From positions 1,147,374-1,211,373 of the forward strand of contig JAFLYY010000001.1 in assembly GCA_029785825.1 (NCBI GenBank): a DNA stretch of 64,000 nucleotides, given 5' to 3'. The notes beneath the pieces are model-generated. The model worked only from the letters and a program-made list of their open reading frames with translations. It did no database searches and was not told the DNA's origin. Positions 56,941 through 64,000 of the stretch are shown here, piece by piece. Each line of letters begins with the position of its first letter. The stretch's first letter is position 1. The position numbers were made by a program, and so were the translations under genes. The stretch is from Nitrososphaerota archaeon. GTDB lineage: Archaea; Thermoproteota; Nitrososphaeria; Nitrososphaerales; Gagatemarchaeaceae.

Positions 56941-58119
56941 ATGGCCGACCCTGTGATACTCTCCGCCTGCAGGACCCCGATAGGGAAGTTCGGGAGGAGC
57001 CTAGTCGGCGTTGCGGCTACCGAACTTGGCGCCCTCGCAATCGAGGAGGCCATGAAGAGGGCGAAAGTCGCCCCCGACGAGGTGGACGAAGTCGTGATGG
57101 GGAACGTGGTCTCGGCGGGGCTGGGCCAGAACCCAGCGAGGCAGGCTGCGGTCCATGCCAAGGTACCTTTCGGCGTCGGGTCGTTCACGGTGAACAAGGT
57201 GTGCGGCTCAGGGCTGAAGGCGGTGATGCTCGCCGCGCAGTCCGTGAAGGCAGGGGACTGCGAAGTGGTGGTGGCGGGCGGGATGGAGAACATGAGCAAC
57301 GCCCCCTACCTAGCCAAGGGGGTCCGCTGGGGGACGAAGTTCGGGGACGCGAGGCTCCTCGACGGCATGATAACGGACGGGCTCTGGGACGCTTACCATA
57401 ACTACCACATGGGGATCACTGGGGAGCTCGTAGCCAAGCGGTTCAGAATCGGCAGGAAAGAGGCAGACGAGTTCGCGCTGTCGAGCCACATGAAAGCCGC
57501 GAGGGCGTCGCGGACCGGAGACTTCGAAGATGAGATAGTGAAGGTGAAGATAAAGAGAGAGGATGGAGAGATAGCGGAGTTCTCCAAGGACGAGTGCATC
57601 CGCGGGGACACGACGATCGAGAAGCTCTCCGGTCTGAAGCCGGTGTTCAAGCCGGGCGGAGTCCTCACCGCGGGGAACTCGTCTCAGCTCAGCGACGGCG
57701 CCTCCGCCCTCGTCGTCGCTTCGGAAGAGGCGGCGGACAGGCTGGGAGTGAAGCCTCTCGCGAGGATCACCGGGTACGCCACCGGTGGGCTGGAGCCCGC
57801 CAGGGTGATGGAGGCGCCCATCCCCACCACCAAGGCGCTGCTCAAGAAGGTCGGACTTGGGGTGGGCGACATAGACGTCTTCGAGCACAACGAGGCCTAT
57901 TCGACCGCTTCGATCGCGGTCCGAAGCGCGCTCGGGGTGGACGAATCGAAGTTCAACGTCTGGGGGGGCGCCGTGGCCCTGGGCCACCCCATAGGGGCGA
58001 GCGGGGCGAGGGTGCTGACGACTTTGATATACGGGCTGAAGAGGAGAGGAGAGAAGACAGGGCTGGCGACGCTCTGCCTCGGCGGCGGGAACGCGGTCTC
58101 TATGGTTGTGGAGGGCTGA
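56941..58119 (+). CDS. Acetyl-CoA C-acetyltransferase (thiolase)
   Basis: A 392-aa canonical thiolase: nucleophile Cys in VNKVCGSGLKAVMLAA, GGMENMSNAPYL, His in EHNEAYSTASIAV, GGAVALGHPIGASGARVL and the second Cys in GLATLCLGGGNA. It cleaves acetoacetyl-CoA (or longer 3-oxoacyl-CoA) to acetyl-CoA, or runs in reverse at the start of the mevalonate route. ATG 56941 is 30 nt after GTTTATTACC (56907-56916). Its last 20 bp overlap the convergent acyl-CoA ligase gene. It is a contrast to the Cys-less relative at 54033. Confidence 0.95.
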   Translation: MADPVILSACRTPIGKFGRSLVGVAATELGALAIEEAMKRAKVAPDEVDEVVMGNVVSAGLGQNPARQAAVHAKVPFGVGSFTVNKVCGSGLKAVMLAAQSVKAGDCEVVVAGGMENMSNAPYLAKGVRWGTKFGDARLLDGMITDGLWDAYHNYHMGITGELVAKRFRIGRKEADEFALSSHMKAARASRTGDFEDEIVKVKIKREDGEIAEFSKDECIRGDTTIEKLSGLKPVFKPGGVLTAGNSSQLSDGASALVVASEEAADRLGVKPLARITGYATGGLEPARVMEAPIPTTKALLKKVGLGVGDIDVFEHNEAYSTASIAVRSALGVDESKFNVWGGAVALGHPIGASGARVLTTLIYGLKRRGEKTGLATLCLGGGNAVSMVVEG

Positions 58120-59782
58120 GCTCCCGGAGCTTCCTCCGGAGCACCTTCCCTATGAGCGTCTTCGGGAGTTCCTGGACGAACTCCACTTCCTTCGGGACCT
58201 TGAACCTGGCCAGCTTCCCCTGACAGAACTCGACCACATCCTCTTGGGTCGTCTTCTTCGACGGGTCCTTCAGCACAACGAACGCCTTGACAGCCTCTCC
58301 GCTGAAAGCGTCAGGGATGCCCACGACCCCCGCCTCCTTTATGTCCGGGTGCTCGAAGAGGACGTCCTCCACTTCCCTGGGATAGACCTTGAGGCCCCCG
58401 ACGTTAACCATGTCCTTCTTCCTGTCCACGATGTAGAAGTATCCGTCAGGGTCCATCTTCGCGATGTCCCCGGTCAGGAACCAGCCGTCCTTCAGGACCG
58501 CTTCAGTCTCGGCCTTCTGGTTCCAATACCCCTTCATCACCTGCGGCCCCCTGACCGCCAGCTCGCCGACCTCCCCTGTGCCGAGCACCTTGTTCCTGTC
58601 GGCCAAGTCTACTATCTTCGCGTCTGTCTCCATGAACGGGGGCCCGATGGAACCGTCCTTCACTTCGCCTCCGCTCACCGGGTTACAGTGGGTTACAGGG
58701 CTGGTCTCGGAGAGCCCGTACCCCTCCACCAGGCTCGCGCCGGTCAGCTCGATGAATTTCTTCCTGACCGCGGGAGGGAGGGCGGCCCCTCCGGAAAGGC
58801 AGGCGCGGATCGATCTTAAGTTGTATTTCCCTGCCTCGGGCTTGCTGTTGATCGCTATGTACATGGCCGGGGCCCCCGAGAAGATCGTCACCTTCTGATT
58901 CTGTATCGTCTTCATGACTTCCTCCACATGGAAGCTGGGGAGGAGGACCAGGGAGGCCCCGGCGGCGATCGGGGCGAGCATGGTCACGGTGAGTCCATAG
59001 ATGTGGTAGAGCGGGAGGACGCAGAGCGAAACGTCTTGCTCGCCTATCGGGAACAGGTTCATTCCGTAAATCGCGTTGGACACGAGGTTGTAGTGGGTGA
59101 GCATGGCGCCCTTGGAGACCCCTGTGGTCCCTCCCGTGTACTGAAGCACCGCGACGTCGTTGACGGGGTCGACCTTCGCGTACCCGACGATGGGCCGGTT
59201 GGAGCGGACAAGCTGGACGAAGTCCACGGTGTCCGGCCGCTGGACGTCCTTCACCCCCGCCAGCCCTGCCAGCCTCCTCTTCAGCGGAGGGAGGTAGTCC
59301 CCGACTCCCGTAGCGACGACCGTCCTGAGGCTGAGCCTCCCCCTACACCCTTCCAGGCTCTTGAACAGGTCCATCCCCTTCGCTATGGTCCTGCTCGCGA
59401 CCACCACTTCTGCCCCGGAGTCCCGGAGTTGGAATTCAAGCTCCCTCTCTTTGTACACCGGGTTGCACATGACTGCGACCGCCCCAGCCTTCAGCACGCC
59501 GAAGTAGGCGAACACGAGCTGCGGGATGTTGGGGAGGAAGATGGCGACCCTGTCGCCCTGCTTGACCCCGAGTGACTGCAGGGCTGACGCGAACCGGGAG
59601 GAGATGTCGTCAACCTCCGCATAGGTGAAGTCCCTCCCCTGATAGTGGAGGCACCGGTTCGCTGGGTGGAGCTTCGCGGAGTCCGTCAACAGAGAGTAGA
59701 GTGGCCTGACCTCAGGGCGGGGGGCGGAGTACCTGGTCCCGACCTTTGCATTCATCCAGGGACGTGCGGGCGTCGCCTGCAA
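58100..59782 (-). CDS. fadD: Long-chain fatty acid-CoA ligase
   Basis: A 560-aa AMP-binding enzyme: P-loop YTGGTTGVSKGAMLTH, GYGLSETSPVTHCNP, GWFLTGDIAKMDPDGYFYIVD, DRKKDMVNVGGLKVYPREVE, and the C-terminal catalytic Lys in LPKTLIGKVLRR. All motifs are intact. It activates fatty acids for the beta-oxidation enzymes encoded at 46678-47847. TTG 59782 is 30 nt after CGCTTAAGTC (minus strand, ~59807-59816); ATG 59755 nine codons later is the alternative. Confidence 0.93.
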   Translation of the reverse strand: MQATPARPWMNAKVGTRYSAPRPEVRPLYSLLTDSAKLHPANRCLHYQGRDFTYAEVDDISSRFASALQSLGVKQGDRVAIFLPNIPQLVFAYFGVLKAGAVAVMCNPVYKERELEFQLRDSGAEVVVASRTIAKGMDLFKSLEGCRGRLSLRTVVATGVGDYLPPLKRRLAGLAGVKDVQRPDTVDFVQLVRSNRPIVGYAKVDPVNDVAVLQYTGGTTGVSKGAMLTHYNLVSNAIYGMNLFPIGEQDVSLCVLPLYHIYGLTVTMLAPIAAGASLVLLPSFHVEEVMKTIQNQKVTIFSGAPAMYIAINSKPEAGKYNLRSIRACLSGGAALPPAVRKKFIELTGASLVEGYGLSETSPVTHCNPVSGGEVKDGSIGPPFMETDAKIVDLADRNKVLGTGEVGELAVRGPQVMKGYWNQKAETEAVLKDGWFLTGDIAKMDPDGYFYIVDRKKDMVNVGGLKVYPREVEDVLFEHPDIKEAGVVGIPDAFSGEAVKAFVVLKDPSKKTTQEDVVEFCQGKLARFKVPKEVEFVQELPKTLIGKVLRRKLRELSPPQP

Positions 59783-60031
59783 CGGCTCCCTTCGGCCGCT
59801 CTGCTTGACTTAAGCGTATCCCCTACACAGTCGGTGCTGCTCGATGGACGCGCGCCGGTGAGGCTGCGGGAGCGCGTTCGGGCTTGCAGTGACGCACGGT
59901 CGGCATAGGCAGGAAGACACCGAGCCCCGTCTGCCTCGCAACGCGAAGGCTCAGAAGGTGCAGGAGCGCTCGGAGGGCGTGGCGCGGGCGGGCTTACATA
60001 GGCCGAGCAGCCCACCACTGGAGATAAGGGC

Positions 60032-60592
60032 TTGAAGCCGCAGACTTGGCTTTTGATTGAAGTTCTCAACCGTCTCGCCAGTCGAGGGATGCAGATGGTG
60101 GGCCTCAGGGCTCTAGAAGAGATTGCTGCGTCCTACCCCCTCCGAGGCATAGACCTAGAGGGGAAGACGGTGATTGACGTCGGCTGTGACTGGGGAAACT
60201 CCCCTCTTTACTGGCGTATGCGGGGGGCTTCGAAGGTCGTTGGTTTCGAAGCTGACCGCAAGAGGATAGCTTGGATGAAAGCTCTCCGCTCGGAGCCTTG
60301 GTTCGACTTCAGGGGACCGTGGAGGGGAGAGACGCCCCCCGGTGACGTCTTCAAGATCGACTGTGAAGGGTGCGAGACGAACCTGGACATAGAAGCGCTC
60401 CGACAGTACTCCCTCTGGTTCGTAGCAATCCACCCATCGTCAGTCACGGCCAAGCTGGGCCTTCCTGAGACTGTCGGCCTCGCTCCTAGACTGGAGGCCA
60501 TCGGTGGGGAAAAGGTCTACGCGGTTCCTGGCGAGACCATGTACCGCGGAGGTGACCTTGCCAGGTCTCTGCCGCCCCATCGCGCCAGGTAG
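60032..60592 (+). CDS. FkbM-like SAM-dependent methyltransferase
   Basis: A 186-aa protein with a SAM-binding motif VIDVGCDWGNSPLYW, the acidic end of strand 2 in VVGFEADRKRIAW, and VFKIDCEGCETNLD, which matches the KIDCEGAE motif of FkbM methyltransferases. It is shorter than most family members and its C-terminus is Arg-rich. Codon usage is less GC-extreme than that of the neighbours (for example CTT, TCT, GCT codons are frequent), suggesting recent transfer. TTG start; upstream signals are weak, so the start is uncertain. Confidence 0.7.
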   Translation: MKPQTWLLIEVLNRLASRGMQMVGLRALEEIAASYPLRGIDLEGKTVIDVGCDWGNSPLYWRMRGASKVVGFEADRKRIAWMKALRSEPWFDFRGPWRGETPPGDVFKIDCEGCETNLDIEALRQYSLWFVAIHPSSVTAKLGLPETVGLAPRLEAIGGEKVYAVPGETMYRGGDLARSLPPHRAR

Positions 60593-60856
60593 CATCTGAC
60601 CGGGCTCCGACAAAGTTCGACCGTGACCCGCGCCCAGCTGGAGAGCGTGGCGCGTTACTTTTCTGGTCACTGGGCGCGACGCTCAGTCCGAACAGCCCCG
60701 TCGAGGACGAATGTCTACGCCACGAAGCCGGACGGCCGACATCTGGACGAGAGGATGTCAGTCCTCGTAGATTTTCAGAGGAGCGTGGATTGTGACGCGA
60801 GCCACCGCCCAATCTAGCCTTAAGTATGAACATGGAAGGTGCCGAATCTGGGCGAA
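60593..60856. other. Intergenic stretch before the DUF373 gene
   Basis: No supported gene. A 64-codon open frame at 60623-60817 is Arg/Ser-rich, has no domain and no start signals. The only feature is a TATA-like box GCCTTAAGTA at 60817-60826 belonging to the DUF373 gene. Confidence 0.5.
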
Positions 60857-61972
60857 ATGTCTCAGGCGGAAGAGAAGTACCTCGTCCTCTGCGTCGACAG
60901 AGACGACGACCTCGGGACCAAGGCCAAGGTGAGGTCTCCGGTGGTAGGCAGAGATGCCGCACTAGGTGCGGCTTCCAAGCTCGCGCTCGCCGATCCAGAG
61001 GAAGCCGACGCCAATGCGATATTCGCAGCCGTCAAGAAGTACGACGAGCTCACGCACGCGAAGATCCGTTGCGAGGTCGCCGTCGTCTGCGGAGACCCCA
61101 ACAGGGGGTTCGAAGCGGACAGGAGACTAGGGAAGCAGATCTCGTTCCTGCTCCAGGGGTCTGACTACTCGGGGGTGGTGCTGGTCTCCGACGGGGGGGA
61201 GGACGAGCACGTAATGCCCATCATACAGAGCATCAAGCCCATCGTCTCCGTCCAGAGGGTGACGGTGAAACACAGTCAGACCGTCGAAGAGACATACGAA
61301 GTCCTGGGGAGATACGTAAGGATGCTTGTTTACGACCCGCACTACTCGAAGTACGCCCTCGGGGTCCCTGGCCTTGTCCTTGTCCTGGCGGGGATACTGA
61401 TAGTCGCGAACAGGACCCTCGAAGCGGGCATCGCCAGCCTGCTCGTCATCGGCGGCGCGTTTTTAGTCCGGGGCTTCGGGATAGACAGGACCGTCACAGG
61501 GCTCCTCCACAGAGGGCCGACAGGGTTCCTCCGCTTCTTCTCGCTGGTAGCCGGCGTCATCGTCGCCATCGCAGGCCTGTTCACAGGGTATGTGACTATG
61601 CCCGTCAGCATGGTCAACCTCGTTACCACCCAGCCGAGTGAGATACTGGTGTACGGCGGCGTACTTGCGGGATACTACCTCGGAGGGAGCCTGGACCTGG
61701 TGTGGGCCGGCATTGCCATCTACACCGCGGGCGCCCTCCTTTCTCACGTCGCCCGCGAGAGCGCCCGGTGGACCAGGGACGCATTCGTCCTCGTGATGCT
61801 CGGGATCCTCTACCTCCCGCTGCAGACCTTCTCGGTCTTCCTGGTAAGCGGGACGGCCAGGTCCACTTTCCTCCTGGTCTCCGCGGTTCTCATAGGGCTG
61901 GCCGCCATATTCGCCCTGACAAGCGTGATATATCCGCGGATGCGGACGAGGGGCGCAGCCGAAAACGAGTAG
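60857..61972 (+). CDS. DUF373 family archaeal membrane protein
   Basis: A ~371-aa protein: an N-terminal soluble alpha/beta domain beginning KYLVLCVDRDDDLG (family signature) with VAVVCGDPNRGFEADRRLG and VLVSDGGEDEHVMP, followed by about seven C-terminal membrane helices. Widespread in archaea, function unknown; the Asp-rich start suggests nucleotide or metal binding. ATG 60857 gives the usual family N-terminus and a 35-nt distance to the TATA-like box; GTG 60839 is possible. The cis-prenyltransferase gene follows after 3 bp, implying a link to membrane lipid or dolichol metabolism. Confidence 0.88.
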   Translation: MSQAEEKYLVLCVDRDDDLGTKAKVRSPVVGRDAALGAASKLALADPEEADANAIFAAVKKYDELTHAKIRCEVAVVCGDPNRGFEADRRLGKQISFLLQGSDYSGVVLVSDGGEDEHVMPIIQSIKPIVSVQRVTVKHSQTVEETYEVLGRYVRMLVYDPHYSKYALGVPGLVLVLAGILIVANRTLEAGIASLLVIGGAFLVRGFGIDRTVTGLLHRGPTGFLRFFSLVAGVIVAIAGLFTGYVTMPVSMVNLVTTQPSEILVYGGVLAGYYLGGSLDLVWAGIAIYTAGALLSHVARESARWTRDAFVLVMLGILYLPLQTFSVFLVSGTARSTFLLVSAVLIGLAAIFALTSVIYPRMRTRGAAENE

Positions 61973-61975
61973 CAC

Positions 61976-62758
61976 ATGTTGGAGTCAGCGCTCAGGTATC
62001 TGGGAGCCTACAAGGTCTACGAGAAGAGGCTCAAAGCCCAAGTCAAAGGGGAAGAGATTCCGGGCCACATCGGCATCATCCTTGACGGGAACAGGCGCTG
62101 GGCCCAGTTCCAGGGAGTCTCCCAGGGATTGGGGCATGAAGAGGGGGCGAACCGGGCGGAGGAGCTGCTTGACTGGTGCCATGAGCTTGGCATCAAGACG
62201 GTGACCCTCTACGTCCTCTCGACCGAGAACCTGGACCGGACCCCCGATGAGCTGAGGGAGCTCTTTGTGCTCATCGAAGCCAGGCTGAGACGGCTGCTCA
62301 GCGACCCCCGGATAGTCAGGTACAGGGTCAACGTCAGGGCGATAGGGCACCTGGACCTCCTCCCCGGCTCCATAGTTGACCTCCTGCGGGAGATAGAGAG
62401 GAAGACGGCCGAGTACAGCGACCACTACCTGAACATCGCGGTCGCCTACGGAGGGCGCGCGGAGATAACCGACGTGGTGAGGTCGGTTGCACTGGACGTG
62501 AAAGAGGGGAGGCTGAGTCCCAGGTCGATAACGGAGGAGACCGTTTCGAAGAGGCTCTACACCGCCTATCTGCCTAACCAGGAACCCGACCTGATAATCA
62601 GGACGTCAGGGGAGGAGAGGATGAGCGGCTTCCTGCTCTGGCAGGGGGCGTACTCTGAACTGGTCTTCGTCGACGTCTTCTGGCCTGCGTTCCGATACAT
62701 CGACCTTCTGAGGGCGGTCCGTACCTATCAGAAGCGCAGGAGAAGGCACGGGAAGTAA
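61976..62758 (+). CDS. uppS: Cis-prenyltransferase (undecaprenyl/dolichyl diphosphate synthase)
   Basis: A 260-aa enzyme with the conserved IGIILDGNRRWAQ (catalytic Asp and diphosphate-binding Asn/Arg), YVLSTENLDRTPDE, LNIAVAYGGRAEI, and the C-terminal RTSGEERMSGFLLWQGAYSE. It elongates isoprenoid diphosphates in cis to form the lipid carrier for glycans. It starts 3 bp after the DUF373 stop, so the pair is an operon. Confidence 0.95.
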   Translation: MLESALRYLGAYKVYEKRLKAQVKGEEIPGHIGIILDGNRRWAQFQGVSQGLGHEEGANRAEELLDWCHELGIKTVTLYVLSTENLDRTPDELRELFVLIEARLRRLLSDPRIVRYRVNVRAIGHLDLLPGSIVDLLREIERKTAEYSDHYLNIAVAYGGRAEITDVVRSVALDVKEGRLSPRSITEETVSKRLYTAYLPNQEPDLIIRTSGEERMSGFLLWQGAYSELVFVDVFWPAFRYIDLLRAVRTYQKRRRRHGK

Positions 62759-62798
62759 GGGAAAGATTATAGCCTGACTTCACGAGAGGGATTCTGAG

Positions 62799-63263
62799 AT
62801 GAAGGTAACCCTGGGCACGTTCAAGGACAGCGGGGACGACCTCGCCGCGTTCCTGGAACCAAGGGTCGGCGCCAAGCCGTCGCTTTCCGGAGGGGTCATG
62901 GAGATCGACGATGGGGGTCTCAGAGAAGGGGTGAAGCCACGTCATGTGAAGACGTACATTAAGCGGTTCCTCTACATGAAGGGGGCCAGAAAGAAGTACA
63001 GGGTCTTCGTGTCAGGGAAGGAACTCACCATACAAGAGATAGTGGTGGGAGAAGAGGCCGAGGAGGAGAAGGAGAAGAAGGAACCTAAGAAGGAGGTAGA
63101 AGAGGAAAAGGAGGTAACCGACGAGAAACAGGAGGAGGCGGAGGCCCCTGCCGACGCGGAGGCGGAGGAGCCTTCCAAGGAAGAGGCAGAAGAGCCGAAA
63201 GCGAAGCCGAAGAAGGCCGCACCAAAGAAGCCTCGGGCCGCCAAGAAGAAGTCGGAAGACTAG
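62799..63263 (+). CDS. eL22-like ribosomal protein with charged C-terminal tail
   Basis: A 154-aa protein. Residues ~1-80 line up with eukaryotic ribosomal protein eL22: a KVTL start, a FLEPRVG segment against FLQERIK, LSGGVMEI against GGGVVTI, then KPRHVKTYIKRFLYMKG followed by ARKKYRVFV, matching the SKRYLKYLTKKYLKKN ... LRDWLRVV region. Residues ~84-154 are a low-complexity Glu/Lys-rich tail ending in KPRAAKKKSED, which recalls the acidic end of eL22. It has its own TATA-like box (GATTATAGCC, 62765-62774) 30 nt before the ATG. The match is by eye; other small RNA-binding folds cannot be excluded. It overlaps the convergent gene by 4 bp. Confidence 0.7.
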   Translation: MKVTLGTFKDSGDDLAAFLEPRVGAKPSLSGGVMEIDDGGLREGVKPRHVKTYIKRFLYMKGARKKYRVFVSGKELTIQEIVVGEEAEEEKEKKEPKKEVEEEKEVTDEKQEEAEAPADAEAEEPSKEEAEEPKAKPKKAAPKKPRAAKKKSED

Positions 63264-63655
63264 CCTCTTACCCTACCCTTCCTCACCCGCTTCAGCCTTT
63301 CTCTCCTGAGGAAAGCTCTCAGATAGTTCCTCGCGTCCCTTAGGTCCCTGAGCGCGAGTCGGAAGTCCCCAAGCGTGAAGCTGTCTGCCCCCTTCGACAG
63401 GCTCTTCAGAGCGAACTGCATGGCCTGCCTCTCGTCGGGAACGGCGTATCTCCCCAGGGGGATGAACCGGCCTGGGTTCTCCTCCTCGATCTCGAGCCTG
63501 ATGAACGCGATGCTCTTCTCTATCCTGGCGTAGGCGGCCCAGACCGACCTGACCTGCGCGGCTGTCGCCTCTCCCGATAGAGACCTTGCAACAGACTCCA
63601 AGGCTGCCTTCGCTTCGCCGAGGTCTCCTGCGGTCTCGGCTCTCCACTCGCTCAC
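63260..63655 (-). CDS. Conserved hypothetical helical protein, about 131 aa
   Basis: An all-helical, soluble, basic protein (AKAALESVARSLSGEATAAQ, YARIEKSIAFIRLEIEEEN, RQAMQFALKSLSKGADSF, ending in a very Arg/Lys-rich RERLKRVRKGRVRG). The tail suggests nucleic-acid contact. The likely start is GTG 63655, the first start codon in frame downstream of the TATA-like box at 63710-63722, leaving a leader of ~35 nt. The open frame further upstream would run through the promoter and the divergent gene. Not recognised. Confidence 0.6.
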   Translation of the reverse strand: MSEWRAETAGDLGEAKAALESVARSLSGEATAAQVRSVWAAYARIEKSIAFIRLEIEEENPGRFIPLGRYAVPDERQAMQFALKSLSKGADSFTLGDFRLALRDLRDARNYLRAFLRRERLKRVRKGRVRG

Positions 63656-63709
63656 GGCCCTCTCGTCGACTCCCGCGGAGAATCCAAGGAGAGTCGCGTT
63701 TGGTCTCCG

Positions 63710-63722
63710 ATTATTTATAACC
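63710..63722. promoter_or_regulatory. Bidirectional TATA-like box
   Basis: GATTATTTATAACC is close to palindromic. On the plus strand its centre is 28-29 nt before TTG 63745; on the minus strand it serves the gene at 63655 with a short leader. Confidence 0.6.
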
Positions 63723-63744
63723 AAGACGGAGGCGGCGGTCTTGT

Positions 63745-64000
63745 TTGCCGAAGAAAGACGAAGCAAGAATCGGCGGCGCTTGCTATGTGGGCCTCGATTC
63801 GATCCTAGACCTCGGAAGGCTGTCCTGTGCCCTCGAGAGGGCGCCATTTCCCCTCTTCGCTTTCAAACAGGGGAAGACAACGAGGATCGCGGCTCAGGCA
63901 GACCTGTTCATGGGGACCCCCATCTTCTACTACTTCGACAACGGGACGGTCGACGAGTTCCTGGCCTACAGGACTGCAGGTGACGGCGAAGAGGTCGTGT
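63745..64000 (+). CDS. Unidentified protein, 3' end outside window
   Basis: The first 85 codons of a gene that runs off the window. It begins MPKKDEARIGGACYVGLDSI and continues with segments APFPLFAFKQGKTTRI and MGTPIFYYFDNGTVDEFL. It is alpha/beta-like and soluble so far. TTG 63745 is chosen as a leaderless start from the bidirectional box upstream. No family can be named from this part. Confidence 0.6.
   Translation, partial: MPKKDEARIGGACYVGLDSILDLGRLSCALERAPFPLFAFKQGKTTRIAAQADLFMGTPIFYYFDNGTVDEFLAYRTAGDGEEVV

Noticed and set aside
60623-60817. 64-codon gene between the methyltransferase and DUF373
   Set aside because: No promoter spacing, no hydrophobic or conserved pattern, Arg/Ser-rich.
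1-64000. CRISPR array, rRNA operon, or intact prophage
   Set aside because: No regularly spaced repeats, no rRNA sequence and no virus structural genes were seen on reading both strands.

Overview
The window reads as chromosomal DNA of a high-GC, heterotrophic archaeon of the TACK group, most likely a non-ammonia-oxidising thaumarchaeal (Nitrososphaeria / group I.1c-like) lineage. Supporting signs are an Sm-like protein, a RIO2 kinase, a RadB-type recombinase paralogue, archaeal RqcH, cis-prenyltransferase, DUF373, TrpB2, a ThiN-domain regulator, a BHB-type tRNA intron, and AT-rich TATA-like boxes placed about 25-31 nt before start codons on many genes. That spacing means largely leaderless transcription, and I used it to choose many start codons (ATG, GTG and TTG are all used). 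The species assignment is inference; no rRNA is present.

Layout. 1-1019: end of an AlkK-type acyl-CoA ligase. 1384-4641: an apparent decayed integrated element bounded by a partial copy of a tRNA 3' end and by the tRNA-Arg(CCG) gene itself. It carries a Met-rich secreted peptide, a TolB/TPR protein and the C-terminal remnant of a tyrosine recombinase. The tRNA has a 15-nt intron in its variable loop. 4790-9659: an MFS transporter and a heterodimeric ABC exporter. 9675-12792: a minus-strand respiratory operon (CuA-like cupredoxin, Rieske protein, cytochrome b, small membrane protein). 13056-15392: a PurD-like ATP-grasp protein interrupted by a 355-residue intein. 15466-25900: M1 aminopeptidase, a 42-aa membrane peptide, HAD phosphatase, GMC oxidoreductase, RNase J-like hydrolase and the TldD/TldE pair. 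25918-35578: TrpB2, an ACT regulator, PfkB kinase, ECF-type membrane protein, isocitrate dehydrogenase, acylphosphatase, MarC, SufT-like protein, PhoU regulator and CTP synthase. 35567-37139: a divergent ThiR-like regulator and ECF S component with a perfect palindrome between them. 37207-43101: AIR-synthase-like protein, RIO2, LSm, RadB-like protein, two small conserved proteins and RqcH. 43111-59782: lipid/organic-acid catabolism. 60032-64000: methyltransferase, DUF373, cis-prenyltransferase, an eL22-like ribosomal protein and two unknown proteins.

How it fits together. Acyl-CoA ligases (three AMP-binding enzymes), acyl-CoA dehydrogenase, two thiolase-fold proteins, acetoacetyl-CoA synthetase and a fatty-alcohol-oxidase-like GMC enzyme point to use of fatty or short organic acids. 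Electrons from the dehydrogenase can pass through EtfAB to a membrane Fe-S protein (EtfD/EMO-like) and into menaquinone, for which a MenA-like prenyltransferase is present. The cytochrome b-Rieske complex with its CuA-like partner would take them onward without an obvious cytochrome c.

The most unusual items are the tRNA intron at position 45/46 with a very compact bulge-helix-bulge, the tRNA-targeted element scar, the intein at the conserved PurD motif, the CuA-like protein with a changed ligand, a Lys at an expected haem-ligand position in cytochrome b, a thiolase-fold protein without the nucleophilic Cys beside a DUF35 partner, a 3Fe-4S-type cluster motif in the EtfD-like protein, and the eL22-like protein.
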